The notes beneath the pieces are model-generated. The model was not told the DNA's origin and ran no database searches. It saw only the letters and a program-made list of their open reading frames with translations. Position numbers and translations under genes: made by a program. A DNA stretch of 64,000 bases, taken from positions 692,567 to 756,566 of the forward strand of contig JAQBRT010000001.1 of the NCBI GenBank assembly GCA_028286345.1, in the 5' to 3' direction. Of this stretch, positions 26,304-34,321 are shown piece by piece (the stretch's first letter is position 1; every line of letters starts with the position of its first letter). Source of the stretch: Candidatus Saccharimonadota bacterium. Lineage in GTDB: Bacteria; Patescibacteriota; Saccharimonadia; Saccharimonadales; UBA4665.

Positions 26304-26762
26304 ATGAAGCAAATTACACCTAATCTATGGTTCGATGGTAAGGCTCAGGAGGCAGTCGATTTTTACCTCTCAGTGTTCCCAGACAGTAAGATAATCTCCA
26401 CCGTTTACTACCCAAACAGCGCAGAACAAGGCTTGGCTGACTTCCAGCTCGATATGGCAGGCAAGGTGCTGTCAATAGAATTTGAGCTCAGTGGCAACCG
26501 CTTTGTGGCTATAAATGCTGGCCCGGAATTTAAGTTCAACGAATCTGTATCGTTTTCCATCCCTTGTGAAGACCAAGCAGAAATCGATTACTACTGGGAG
26601 AAACTGTCAAAAGTGCCAGAGTCCGAGCAGTGCGGTTGGTGCAAAGACCAATACGGCCTCAGCTGGCAGATTGTACCCAAAAATATGGATGAACTAATGC
26701 AGCACCCAAACGCTTTTGCTAACATGATGCAAATGCACAAAATTGTTATTGCCGATTTTTAA
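26304..26762 (+). CDS. PhnB-like VOC/glyoxalase-fold protein
   Basis: A 152-aa protein of the 3-demethylubiquinone-9 methyltransferase-like (PhnB/YjdN) branch of the VOC superfamily. It opens ITPNLWFDGKAQEAVDFYLS, and has FVAINAGPEFKFNESVSF (about 68-85) and CGWCKDQYGLSWQIVP near the end. Such proteins bind a metal and a small substrate; the precise reaction is usually unknown. GGAGG lies 9 nt before the ATG. TATACT at about 26264-26269 is the probable -10. Confidence 0.88.
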   Translation: MKQITPNLWFDGKAQEAVDFYLSVFPDSKIISTVYYPNSAEQGLADFQLDMAGKVLSIEFELSGNRFVAINAGPEFKFNESVSFSIPCEDQAEIDYYWEKLSKVPESEQCGWCKDQYGLSWQIVPKNMDELMQHPNAFANMMQMHKIVIADF

Positions 26763-26766
26763 CACA

Positions 26767-26803
26767 TTGCAGCTCGTAGTTCGAATCCAGCAGGGGAGAG
26801 TCA
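26767..26803 (+). repeat. Array repeat copy 8 with an intact tRNA T-loop
   Basis: TTGCAGCTCG, then TAGTTCGAATCCAGCAGGGG and AGAGTCA. GTTCGAATC is a canonical T-loop, but the T-stem no longer pairs. No terminator hairpin follows. Confidence 0.75.
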
Positions 26804-26849
26804 AGCATAAGCAATTTCTAAAGTAACCCCGCCGTGATATTTTGTCTTC

Positions 26850-27455
26850 ATGTCTAAACCAGAAATATTACTGCTCGGTGGCGCTCCTGGCAGCGGGAAG
26901 TCCACCATGGCCCAACTCGTGGTAGAAAAAAATACACCTCAGGGTGTACGCCACTTATCTATTGGTGACCTAAAACGTGACATTGTAGCCGGTAAAGTTC
27001 CGTCGGCCTACGCAGAGATGCTGCAACAAAGAGAGCACCCTGATCGCAAAACAGGTGCAGCGCCCAGCGAAGCTATGACAGGCATAATGGAAGAATTTAT
27101 TCTTGCTAGCCCGGAAAGCCTGACGATTGTAGACGGCTTCCCACGCTACATGGATCGTGTAGCACCATTTAAGGCATCCATGGAACATATTGGCGCACGA
27201 GTACTCGCACTATGCGTCGTAACGGTCGATGAAGCAGTTCTGATTAGCCGCCTTACCCAGCGGGAGGAACGATCTGGCCAAAAAATAAAAGATCCTTTAG
27301 AACGCTTAGCTGACCATAGGGATAATATTGTACCAACCTTAGAGCTTCTCGCTGAAGACTATCCATATTACGAACTGGATGGTTCGCTTCCTTTAGACGA
27401 TAATGCGACCCGTTTAATAGAAATCTACACCCAAACAGCTCAGCAAAGTATTTAA
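26850..27455 (+). CDS. Adenylate-kinase-like P-loop NTPase
   Basis: A 201-aa nucleoside-monophosphate-kinase-fold protein. Walker A GGAPGSGKSTMAQL (10-23), IVDGFPRYMDRV (about 90-101, the FPR substrate motif of adenylate kinases) and the ISRLTQREERSGQ LID-type segment (about 133-145) are present. NMP kinase activity is plausible, but it is probably not the housekeeping Adk. TATTTT ends 6 nt before the ATG. Single-gene cassette. Confidence 0.85.
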   Translation: MSKPEILLLGGAPGSGKSTMAQLVVEKNTPQGVRHLSIGDLKRDIVAGKVPSAYAEMLQQREHPDRKTGAAPSEAMTGIMEEFILASPESLTIVDGFPRYMDRVAPFKASMEHIGARVLALCVVTVDEAVLISRLTQREERSGQKIKDPLERLADHRDNIVPTLELLAEDYPYYELDGSLPLDDNATRLIEIYTQTAQQSI

Positions 27456-27492
27456 AAGCCACGTTTTGTTGACTGGCAAACTGAACTGAACG

Positions 27493-27545
27493 TTGCAGAG
27501 CCAAGGCGTTTATGCCTAAAAGACTTCTTTGGAAGTCTTTTTTCT
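27493..27545 (+). repeat. Array repeat copy 9 (short)
   Basis: TTGCAGAGCCAAGG joins the two conserved boxes directly, then hairpin AAAAGACTTC/TTTG/GAAGTCTTTT at 27518-27541, then CTTATGCTTGC. Confidence 0.85.
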
Positions 27546-27550
27546 TATGC

Positions 27551-27579
27551 TTGCAAATGATATCTTCGAAACGTAGAGT
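27551..27579 (+). promoter_or_regulatory. Promoter for the 115-aa gene
   Basis: TTGCAA (27551-27556), 17-nt spacer, TAGAGT (27574-27579). Confidence 0.55.
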
Positions 27580-27605
27580 AAAAGCAATAATGGAGAACTT
27601 TACTT

Positions 27606-27953
27606 ATGGCGACTGAATGGGAAACTGAAGCTCATGCAGAACTTGAGTCATCGGCACGAGAAGAAAAAGTAAATGCATTTCTGAACAGCGGGTACGCCAG
27701 CCAAGTAGCAGACCTGGCGCTAGCAGCTTACTGGGATCATATACAAGCTAGCATTAGGGCCGACAAAATTGAGCGCGACATACGCATAGACTCCTACGGT
27801 GGTAGATTAAGTAAAGCCGACATGCGTTCTATGCGTACCCAGCAAACCCAAGCGGCAACTGAAGCCAGCGTTCAGTTTCGTACAGCCGCTGACTATGCGG
27901 CGATCGCGGGGGCGGTTGCTTTAGCTCAAACTCAACGAGGCGTTGAAGCGTAG
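27606..27953 (+). CDS. Hypothetical cassette protein (115 aa)
   Basis: Not recognised. Soluble, mostly helical, rich in Ala, Gln and charged residues (SAREEKVNAFLNSGYASQVA). It has no Cys or transmembrane segment. GGAGAA lies about 9 nt before the ATG, and the promoter is supplied partly by the tract behind repeat 9. Single-gene cassette between repeats 9 and 10. Confidence 0.65.
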   Translation: MATEWETEAHAELESSAREEKVNAFLNSGYASQVADLALAAYWDHIQASIRADKIERDIRIDSYGGRLSKADMRSMRTQQTQAATEASVQFRTAADYAAIAGAVALAQTQRGVEA

Positions 27954-27974
27954 AATCATATTCTTCGTTTTCAA

Positions 27975-28005
27975 AGCTCAGCAATCCGTCCAATAGCGGT
28001 AGCCA
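27975..28005 (+). repeat. Array repeat copy 10 (degenerate, no hairpin)
   Basis: AGCTCAGCAATCCGTCC then AATAGCGGTAGCCA; runs straight into the promoter hexamer TATAGT of the next gene. Confidence 0.6.
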
Positions 28006-28023
28006 ATCATATATAGTGTAGGC

Positions 28024-28536
28024 GTGGCCCTATTAAAGTTCTCAGCGGTTATAAAAATAATTGGCATTAATCCGTATGTCACTGTCAGCAGAAGCCAGGC
28101 CGAACGCCTAAAGGTTGGCTGGCGTAAGCCGATGCCGGTGTTAGTTAAGGTCAATGGCTGGCCAAAAGAACCCTGGCACATTAATATGATGCCCGCCGGC
28201 AATGGCGAGTTTTACTTATACCTGCACGGAGACGTGCGCAAGGCATCTTCTACCCAAGTTGGCGACGAAGTAATTATCGAGCTAGATTTTGATGAAAGCT
28301 ACAAGAATGGTCCGCAACATCCTATGCCGGAGCCGTTTGCCGCGGCGCTTGAACGGGTTCCGATTGCTCAAACTAATTGGGACAAGTTGCCGCCGAGCCG
28401 ACAAAAAGAAGTACTTCGCTACTTCTCTGGCTTAAAATCGGCAGAGGCCAGGGAAAGAAATATGAAAAAGGCCTTGGCCGTCCTTGCTGGAAAGACAGAG
28501 CGATTTATGGGTCGTACCTGGCATAACGGTTCATAA
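28024..28536 (+). CDS. DUF1905/YdeI-like protein
   Basis: A 170-aa protein. The N-terminal half is a DUF1905-type beta-barrel (KIIGINPYVTVS, VKVNGWPKEPWHINMMPAG, FYLYLHGDVRKAS, VGDEVIIELDFDE). The C-terminal part is a YdeI/OmpD-associated helical segment (WDKLPPSRQKEVLRYFSGLK, then EARERNMKKALAVLAG). Molecular function is unknown. The GTG start is supported by TATAGT (28012-28017) ending 6 nt before it. Base composition is closer to the host genes than to the early cassettes. Confidence 0.85.
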   Translation: MALLKFSAVIKIIGINPYVTVSRSQAERLKVGWRKPMPVLVKVNGWPKEPWHINMMPAGNGEFYLYLHGDVRKASSTQVGDEVIIELDFDESYKNGPQHPMPEPFAAALERVPIAQTNWDKLPPSRQKEVLRYFSGLKSAEARERNMKKALAVLAGKTERFMGRTWHNGS

Positions 28537-28615
28537 CCAACACACCAAGCCAAGCCGCTTATCGTTGCAAATACCCAGGAATAGTCAGATAATATCCTGA
28601 ATCTAAGGAGTAGCT

Positions 28616-29224
28616 ATGGATTTACATGGACTTGGTGAGAAAATGAGCGACAAATTTCATACCGAAGAAGCACTTAGGCGCGCTGACGAGAAGAAAGCAG
28701 CCGAGAAAGCACAAAAGGATGCCGAAGCCCTAGCTAAGACTACGGCACAAATCCAGCGAACCGAACGCCTAGTAGAAAGCTTTGTTGAAGTTGTAGCACC
28801 GTCACTCAAACCCAGTAGAGAAGAATTTCCAGCTCTTTATACGACCTTTTTGACAGAAATGTTGCCTCTTGGGGCCTTAGGCGAAAGCGCCGAAAGCTGG
28901 GCATACACCCATGCATTCGCAACAGTAGGCATAACCAAAGAGTTGGTAAAAACTAGTGTTGAATTCAGGCCTGTTACTCATGGCTGGTTACGCAAGCTTG
29001 TAGCCATGGAACCTGTTCCAACTCAAGTCTTGGGCAAAACAGTTAGTGTTGGTATTACAGTCTTTGCCGGCAACGAGCTGGGTACTAATATCCGTGAAAT
29101 CGAAGCCGCTGGCTACACACACGGCAACGCCAATTTAGAAAACACTGCCGACGAAGCCAGCGTTGAGCACTACGAAGAGTTCTTAGAGCTTATCGAAGCA
29201 TCACTAGCCGCAAAAGTTGAGTAA
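28616..29224 (+). CDS. Hypothetical protein (202 aa)
   Basis: Not recognised. An N-terminal charged coiled-coil-like stretch of Ala, Lys, Glu and Asp (about 17-50) is followed by an alpha/beta domain (VKTSVEFRPVTHGWLRKLVA, VSVGITVFAGNELGTN). SD AAGGAG is 7 nt before the ATG. The gap before it holds only a very weak repeat-like trace (GTTGCAAATACCCAGGAATA), and the gap after it holds none. Confidence 0.65.
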   Translation: MDLHGLGEKMSDKFHTEEALRRADEKKAAEKAQKDAEALAKTTAQIQRTERLVESFVEVVAPSLKPSREEFPALYTTFLTEMLPLGALGESAESWAYTHAFATVGITKELVKTSVEFRPVTHGWLRKLVAMEPVPTQVLGKTVSVGITVFAGNELGTNIREIEAAGYTHGNANLENTADEASVEHYEEFLELIEASLAAKVE

Positions 29225-29274
29225 CCGGCTTCCTAGGAAACCCTATTGTCTTGTTGTTTTGTTATGATGTGGGC

Positions 29275-29769
29275 ATGGCTAAACGACTAAAAGTAATGCC
29301 CAAAAAGCCACTGCAGATTTCTTGCTGCTTGGTATTTGATGAAGACAGCCGGATTCTATTATTGCAACGTCATGCCGATGACTTGGGCGGAGGTTTGTGG
29401 GCAACGCCAGGAGGCAAGCAAGAGCCAGGCGAAGATCCGGCGACTACGGCCATTCGGGAGGTCGAAGAAGAAACCGGCTTAAAACTAAAAAATATTCAAT
29501 ATCTTGGCAAGCATTCCTTAATGATGCCTCACGGCGTAGCTCACATGAGAACCTATCGCGCATATGTAAGCCAGGATGAAAAGATCATTATTAATCATAA
29601 CGAGCACCAAGGCCACCAGTGGTTAAGTGTAGCCGACCTACTTACGACTGAAAAAATAATCTGGGGGCTTCCTACTACGCTTTCAGACTTCGGGCTCATA
29701 CAGCTTCTACGCATTGACCCAACTCTGGCCGATGGTAGCCGTGCTGTTCTGCTTGAACTTGCAAACTAG
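29275..29769 (+). CDS. NUDIX hydrolase
   Basis: A 164-aa NUDIX-fold pyrophosphohydrolase. The Nudix box runs from GGKQEPGEDPATT to REVEEETGL (about 44-66) with all Glu metal ligands. Probably cleaves a nucleoside diphosphate derivative; the substrate is not predictable. The ATG at 29275 was chosen because TATGAT ends 6 nt before it. Followed 38 bp later by another NUDIX gene that is only distantly similar. Confidence 0.9.
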   Translation: MAKRLKVMPKKPLQISCCLVFDEDSRILLLQRHADDLGGGLWATPGGKQEPGEDPATTAIREVEEETGLKLKNIQYLGKHSLMMPHGVAHMRTYRAYVSQDEKIIINHNEHQGHQWLSVADLLTTEKIIWGLPTTLSDFGLIQLLRIDPTLADGSRAVLLELAN

Positions 29770-29793
29770 CTTCTTCGTAAGTCTTCTCTTTTT
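29767..29793 (+). repeat. Array repeat copy 11 (hairpin remnant)
   Basis: GCTTCTTCGTAAGTCTTCT followed by CTTTTTGC, a decayed copy of the GACTTC-TTCG-GAAGTC terminator. Right-most trace of the array. Confidence 0.55.
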
Positions 29794-29807
29794 GCTATGA
29801 TAACCCT

Positions 29808-30239
29808 GTGACTGAGACATTACCCCACATCGCCCTTGGCATCGTATGCGATGAGCAAAATGTGCTACTAGTTGAACATTCCAACCCAATGACCGGTTCC
29901 AACGGTGCCAATTTACTCCGGGTCTTTCCCGGCGGAAAAATAGAGACCGGCGAAACACCAGTGGAAGCAGCCGTACGGGAAGTCCTTGAAGAAACCGGGT
30001 TTGTTGTGGAACCGTTGGAAATAATCGAAGAAAGCAAGCACCCAGAATATTCAGTTTTGATTAGCTATATTGGCTGCCGTTTAGTGAACGGCGAGGTACA
30101 GCGGCACATACATGACCCAGCCATAAAGCAGGCGATATGGGTGCCAAAACTACATGTACTTGATTATGTTACCAGCTCCCTCAACCCAAAAATTCAGCAG
30201 CACTTAGGCATCAAGCATTCTTCGTCTGCCTACAGATAA
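29808..30239 (+). CDS. NUDIX hydrolase (8-oxo-dGTPase-like)
   Basis: A 143-aa NUDIX protein. The box runs GGKIETGETPVEAA to REVLEETGF (about 44-66), complete. The small size resembles MutT/ADP-ribose pyrophosphatase relatives. The GTG start is supported by TATGAT ending 6 nt before it (29796-29801). It is the last gene before the host-like ABC-F gene. Confidence 0.9.
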   Translation: MTETLPHIALGIVCDEQNVLLVEHSNPMTGSNGANLLRVFPGGKIETGETPVEAAVREVLEETGFVVEPLEIIEESKHPEYSVLISYIGCRLVNGEVQRHIHDPAIKQAIWVPKLHVLDYVTSSLNPKIQQHLGIKHSSSAYR

Positions 30240-30257
30240 GCTATACTGTACGGACGC

Positions 30258-31913
30258 ATGTTAATCTCTGTTGATATTTCTGAAAAGTCGTTTGGCGACA
30301 AGGTCCTGTATACGGACCTGCAGCTTGCTATAGAAAAAAACGAAAAAGTTGGGCTGATTGGCCGCAATGGTACCGGCAAATCAACTCTGTTCAACATGAT
30401 CACTGGCACTGATACCGACTTTCAGGGCGAGATTAGCGTCAAACGCGGCACCATCATTGCCAGCTCCCGCCAGGAGCATCACGGCCACGAGCACAAGACC
30501 GTCATGGAATACATCCAGGGCGACCTGCCAGAGTACGCCAAACTGGCCCACGTCCTCGATACTTATCCCGAAACCATGGGCGAAGACATGAAAAAAATGC
30601 ACATCTATTCCGAGGCATTGGAACGTTTTAGCCAACTAGGCTACTTCCAAGTTGAAGATGAGTTGGGCCAAATGTTCGAGGCTTACCAACTAGATCCAGC
30701 TAAACTGCACGGCAAGGTCAGCGAGCTAAGCGGCGGCCAAAAACGCATGGTTGAGCTTATCAAGGTGCAGCGTTCCCGCGCCGATATTGCACTGATCGAC
30801 GAGCCGACAAACCACATGGACTACGTAGCCAAAAAAGCTTTTGCCAAGTGGCTTGGTAGCGTTCAGGAATCAGTCCTGGTTATTACCCACGACCGCGACG
30901 TACTGCAAACTGTTGACCGCATTATCGAAATCCGCGATGGCCGGGCCTTTGCCTTTAAAGGCAACTACGACCAGTTCTTAAAGACCAACAGCGGCCAAAT
31001 TACCGCCCAAGTCAACGAATATGACCTTACCCAAAAACGGATTCGCAACTTGACCGATGACGTTATCCGTTTCCGCCGCCTAAAAGAAAGGTCGCGTGAC
31101 CCGGGCACAATTAAGCGCTTTAAGTCGCAGGAAATGCAGGCGTCAGCCGAACTCAACCGTCTTAGCAAAACTGAAAAACCATCCTTTTGGATTGACCAGG
31201 AATCAGTCACCGACCTATCTACCAAGATGGGTGCTGCCTATGAAAAGTACAAGGCCAAGAATATTAAATTGCACACCGGAAGCGTTGCCAATATCCCGGA
31301 CCATGTCCTGGTGCAGGGCGTCAAGCTAAGCCTTGGCTACAACGAGCCATTGTTTGAAGACCTGACGTTTAGTGTATCTTCAGGTGAGCGGCTGCGTTTG
31401 CATGGCCGCAACGGAGCCGGCAAATCAACGCTAATTAATGCCATCATGGCCAAATCAACCGGCGAACAGGCACCGGCCAAGCAATACTCCGGCCACTTAA
31501 TCATCGACAACCACCTGCAGATCGGACTCTACGAACAAGAAATTAACCCTAAATACCTCGAGCTTACCCTCCATGACGCCATCGAGCAGATGCTAGCCGA
31601 CAAAGGCCTGCCGGTGAATGACCAAAAAGTAAAGCAACTGCTTGGTGACTACCTGTTTAACCCAGCTGCCGATGGCTCTGTGGCAGTCGAGCGCCTAAGC
31701 GGTGGCCAAAAAGCCCGCTTCCAACTAATGCGCATGCTAGCCAGCAACCCAGAACTGCTCATCCTTGATGAACCTACAAACCACCTTGACCTCCCTAGCA
31801 TCGAAGAACTAGAAAATACGCTGCTCGAGTTTAAAGGCGCAATTATTTACGTCTCGCACGACAGCTATTTTGCCGACAAGTTTGCTGGCGGCACATTAGA
31901 AATCGGCTCGTAA
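30258..31913 (+). CDS. ABC-F family ATPase
   Basis: A 551-aa soluble protein with two ABC ATPase domains and no transmembrane part. Walker A GRNGTGKST (about 35-43) and GRNGAGKST (about 385-393), signatures ELSGGQKR and RLSGGQKAR, Walker B LIDEPTNHMD and LILDEPTNHLD. ABC-F proteins act on the ribosome in translation control or antibiotic resistance. The inter-domain linker contains the charged RRLKERSRDPGTIKRFKSQE stretch. TATACT lies 10 nt before the ATG. Confidence 0.94.
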   Translation: MLISVDISEKSFGDKVLYTDLQLAIEKNEKVGLIGRNGTGKSTLFNMITGTDTDFQGEISVKRGTIIASSRQEHHGHEHKTVMEYIQGDLPEYAKLAHVLDTYPETMGEDMKKMHIYSEALERFSQLGYFQVEDELGQMFEAYQLDPAKLHGKVSELSGGQKRMVELIKVQRSRADIALIDEPTNHMDYVAKKAFAKWLGSVQESVLVITHDRDVLQTVDRIIEIRDGRAFAFKGNYDQFLKTNSGQITAQVNEYDLTQKRIRNLTDDVIRFRRLKERSRDPGTIKRFKSQEMQASAELNRLSKTEKPSFWIDQESVTDLSTKMGAAYEKYKAKNIKLHTGSVANIPDHVLVQGVKLSLGYNEPLFEDLTFSVSSGERLRLHGRNGAGKSTLINAIMAKSTGEQAPAKQYSGHLIIDNHLQIGLYEQEINPKYLELTLHDAIEQMLADKGLPVNDQKVKQLLGDYLFNPAADGSVAVERLSGGQKARFQLMRMLASNPELLILDEPTNHLDLPSIEELENTLLEFKGAIIYVSHDSYFADKFAGGTLEIGS

Positions 31914-31914
31914 T

Positions 31915-32352
31915 TTAATGATGGTGCATTACAGCGTGGCCTTTGCCGCGCTGGATCAAGTAACGGTTAACGGGGAAAGCTGCAGCAAAGGCCACTACCA
32001 AAGAAATACCTAGGCTTATCCAAAACAAGCCGGTTGTTAGGCCGGCATAAATTGCACCGGGCACGGCCAGAACAAAGCCATTGTCTGCCAGTTCCATGAC
32101 CGCGATAGAAACCGTATCGGCAGCTAAGGCTAGCCGCAAGGCCTGCTTAAGACCCATTCCACTACTGAGCAAGGGCCGCATGCTAAAGCTGTAACCAAAA
32201 ACAAAAGCCAGAATAATAGACAGTACAATACTGGGAGCTGCTGTCCAATTGTACGCAGTTGTGATAATCATCCCAAAAACTTCGCCAATGGCGCAACCAG
32301 TCAGGCAATGTAGGGTCGCGGACGCCGCAATTTTATTCAGTGATGGTTTCAT
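31915..32352 (-). CDS. DUF4396-like membrane protein
   Basis: A 145-aa protein with about four transmembrane helices and a His-rich C-terminus (HAVMHHH). The start has ATLHCLTGCAIGEVFGMII, the hallmark of DUF4396, and AVMELADNGFVL is in the middle. The conserved Cys and His residues suggest metal binding or transport. Function is unknown. It is convergent with the ABC-F gene, stops 2 bp apart. Confidence 0.8.
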   Translation of the reverse strand: MKPSLNKIAASATLHCLTGCAIGEVFGMIITTAYNWTAAPSIVLSIILAFVFGYSFSMRPLLSSGMGLKQALRLALAADTVSIAVMELADNGFVLAVPGAIYAGLTTGLFWISLGISLVVAFAAAFPVNRYLIQRGKGHAVMHHH

Positions 32353-32415
32353 AATTTTATTATAGAGGATCGCCCTTGTTTTGCTTTTTTATTGTATTTA
32401 TGGTATTGTTATATT

Positions 32416-33123
32416 ATGAGTCAAGAGCGTATAACCGGAGTCTTAACAGATTGGCTGCGCGCCGAGATTGTTGAAGCCGACACCGGCCGTAACGCCCCCT
32501 TAAGCAAACATGAGCAGCGCCGGGCAGAGCTCTTTAAGCCAGTAAACGATCCGCTCAACCAGCACGCTTCAAAACTTCACGGCCATCACCGCCGTATAAA
32601 GCTACTTATGGAGCAGATGGATCTGGCTACAATCATGCAGACAGAAGACTCTACTGCAAAATTATCTTTCTACTCAATGATGTTTATATCCGGTAATTAC
32701 CGCTCGCAGTGCATGATAGAAGCCGAAACCGAAGACGAATACAAAGAACTGCGCTACAGCCGCCCAGTAGGGATAGACCTAGCTGAAGTGGTTGTTAAAA
32801 CCCTCGGCCAAAAGAGCAGCATCGTACTTGAAGATCCTGATGCCCGGCTGGCAAAACTCAGTGGCCAGATCAACCGCGTTAACTACTTAAACAAGGCCAT
32901 GCACGAAGATGTGCACGCCGCGTTAGCCGGCAGTGAAGTGCGCCAGATTGACGCCCATTTAACACCAAGTGAAGTATTCCAAAATGCTCAACAGATGTGG
33001 GCCAGCCTGGCAGTTGCAGAAATTATGGTTGCGGCCAGTTTCCGCGACGACGATTTTGCATTAGTGCCATTTTACCAACCAGCCAGTATAACCGACCAAA
33101 CAGAACTCATCTATCCATTTTAG
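32416..33123 (+). CDS. Hypothetical protein (235 aa)
   Basis: Not recognised. Soluble, helical, rich in charged residues. KLHGHHRRIKLLMEQMDLA (about 55-73) and RVNYLNKAMHEDVHAAL (about 160-176) are likely helices. ATG at 32416 was chosen because TATTGT (32404-32409) ends exactly 6 nt before it. Its 3' end overlaps the convergent MFS gene by 17 nt. Confidence 0.7.
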   Translation: MSQERITGVLTDWLRAEIVEADTGRNAPLSKHEQRRAELFKPVNDPLNQHASKLHGHHRRIKLLMEQMDLATIMQTEDSTAKLSFYSMMFISGNYRSQCMIEAETEDEYKELRYSRPVGIDLAEVVVKTLGQKSSIVLEDPDARLAKLSGQINRVNYLNKAMHEDVHAALAGSEVRQIDAHLTPSEVFQNAQQMWASLAVAEIMVAASFRDDDFALVPFYQPASITDQTELIYPF

Positions 33124-34285
33124 GGAAGAGCCGCTTGGCGGCTATCAAATAAAGGGGCAAGATACACAGCCCAGCAATACCTGTAATGCCTAAGCCCTGG
33201 TTGAGGCTGGTGCCGGCAACAATACTCGTAATGACTATCGGCATCCACAGCAAGGCAATTTCTTCTGTAAAGTTCATGGCCGAGATCAGTGAGGCTTTAT
33301 AGTTAGTCGGGTAAATGGTGAGCAAATACTCCTGGTAAATAATGCGGCGGTAGCGCCAAAAGCTCATATTAACTACCCAAGCAAACGCCAGTAATAATGC
33401 AATGCGTGTATAGGCTGCAAACATCGGCGTTACCGCTATCAGGCAGTCGAACAGCATGTATCCCTTGGGACCAAGGCGCTTTAGGTGGTAAATCAATGGG
33501 CCCACAGCTGCAGCCAGTAGGCTTGCGACCGCAAATAGCAGCCCAAGCAGGTCAGGACGGATGCCAATGGCCTTAAGCGTCAGGTTGTAAACGTCGCTCG
33601 GCGCCGTAAACAGGGCACTGACAATGCCAAACAGCAAGCCAAAGGCAATAATGTGGTGGTTTTTGGTAATAAGCCTGAATGTCAGTTGCGGCCGCGGTTT
33701 TAGCTCGGCCTTTTTGCGGCCAACATCACGCATAAAGCAGGCTGTGAGGAAAAGCCCAAGGTAGGCAACAGTTCCAATAGCAAACGGCAGGCGCGGGTCA
33801 ATCCGGTAGGTTAGTGGGACGAGCGCCAACAGCCCGGCATTAATCAGCAAAGAAACAGACTGGACACGACTGACAATCTTGGAATAATTGTGTTCCTGCT
33901 TTTTAACGACCAGTGAATCGTAAATTAAGGCCTCACCGGCGCCCGACATGAAAGAGTAGCCGAGCGCTTCGAGCGCTTCGCCAACAAATACGCCAGCTTT
34001 GTGATGGATAAAGACATATATCAGAGTTGCGGCAACATTGAGGGCTGCCCCGAGGCGAATGCTTGTGATACGCGCAAACTTGTCAGCAAAATAGCCGGTG
34101 GGCAGTTCCGCAAACAGCTGTACAAAGGCAAACATAGCTGCCAGCAGACCAATTTCACGGATTGTAAAATGGTCAACCTGCACAAAGTAGATGGCGGCCA
34201 ACGGCAAAAAGACTCGTTTGGCAAAAACCTTAACTAAAACGTATAGCCGGATATTTTTGTTTGCTTGCGCTATTTGTGGTGTCAT
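33107..34285 (-). CDS. Major facilitator superfamily transporter
   Basis: A 392-aa membrane protein with about 12 helices. FAELPTGYFADKFAR (about 62-76) matches the MFS loop 2-3 signature (GxxxDxxxR). SGAGEALIYDSLV is typical of drug or nutrient MFS carriers. The Met at 34285 starts MTPQIAQANKNIRLY and was chosen because the longer reading overlaps the divergent PIG-L gene. TACACT lies 14 nt upstream on the minus strand. Substrate unknown. Confidence 0.85.
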   Translation of the reverse strand: MTPQIAQANKNIRLYVLVKVFAKRVFLPLAAIYFVQVDHFTIREIGLLAAMFAFVQLFAELPTGYFADKFARITSIRLGAALNVAATLIYVFIHHKAGVFVGEALEALGYSFMSGAGEALIYDSLVVKKQEHNYSKIVSRVQSVSLLINAGLLALVPLTYRIDPRLPFAIGTVAYLGLFLTACFMRDVGRKKAELKPRPQLTFRLITKNHHIIAFGLLFGIVSALFTAPSDVYNLTLKAIGIRPDLLGLLFAVASLLAAAVGPLIYHLKRLGPKGYMLFDCLIAVTPMFAAYTRIALLLAFAWVVNMSFWRYRRIIYQEYLLTIYPTNYKASLISAMNFTEEIALLWMPIVITSIVAGTSLNQGLGITGIAGLCILPLYLIAAKRLFPKMDR

Positions 34286-34321
34286 AGGTGTATGCTTAAA
34301 GTGTAACACCTTTGACACCCT

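Noticed and set aside
29221-29262. Repeat copy between the 202-aa gene and the first NUDIX gene
   Set aside because: Only a short TTCCTAGGAA palindrome is present and no array boxes can be aligned.
21996-29800. Classical integron attC sites
   Set aside because: The repeats do not show RYYYAAC...GTTRRRY cores, and no integron integrase is in the window.
21996-29800. CRISPR array
   Set aside because: Repeats are 450-1200 bp apart, degenerate and separated by genes, not by uniform short spacers.
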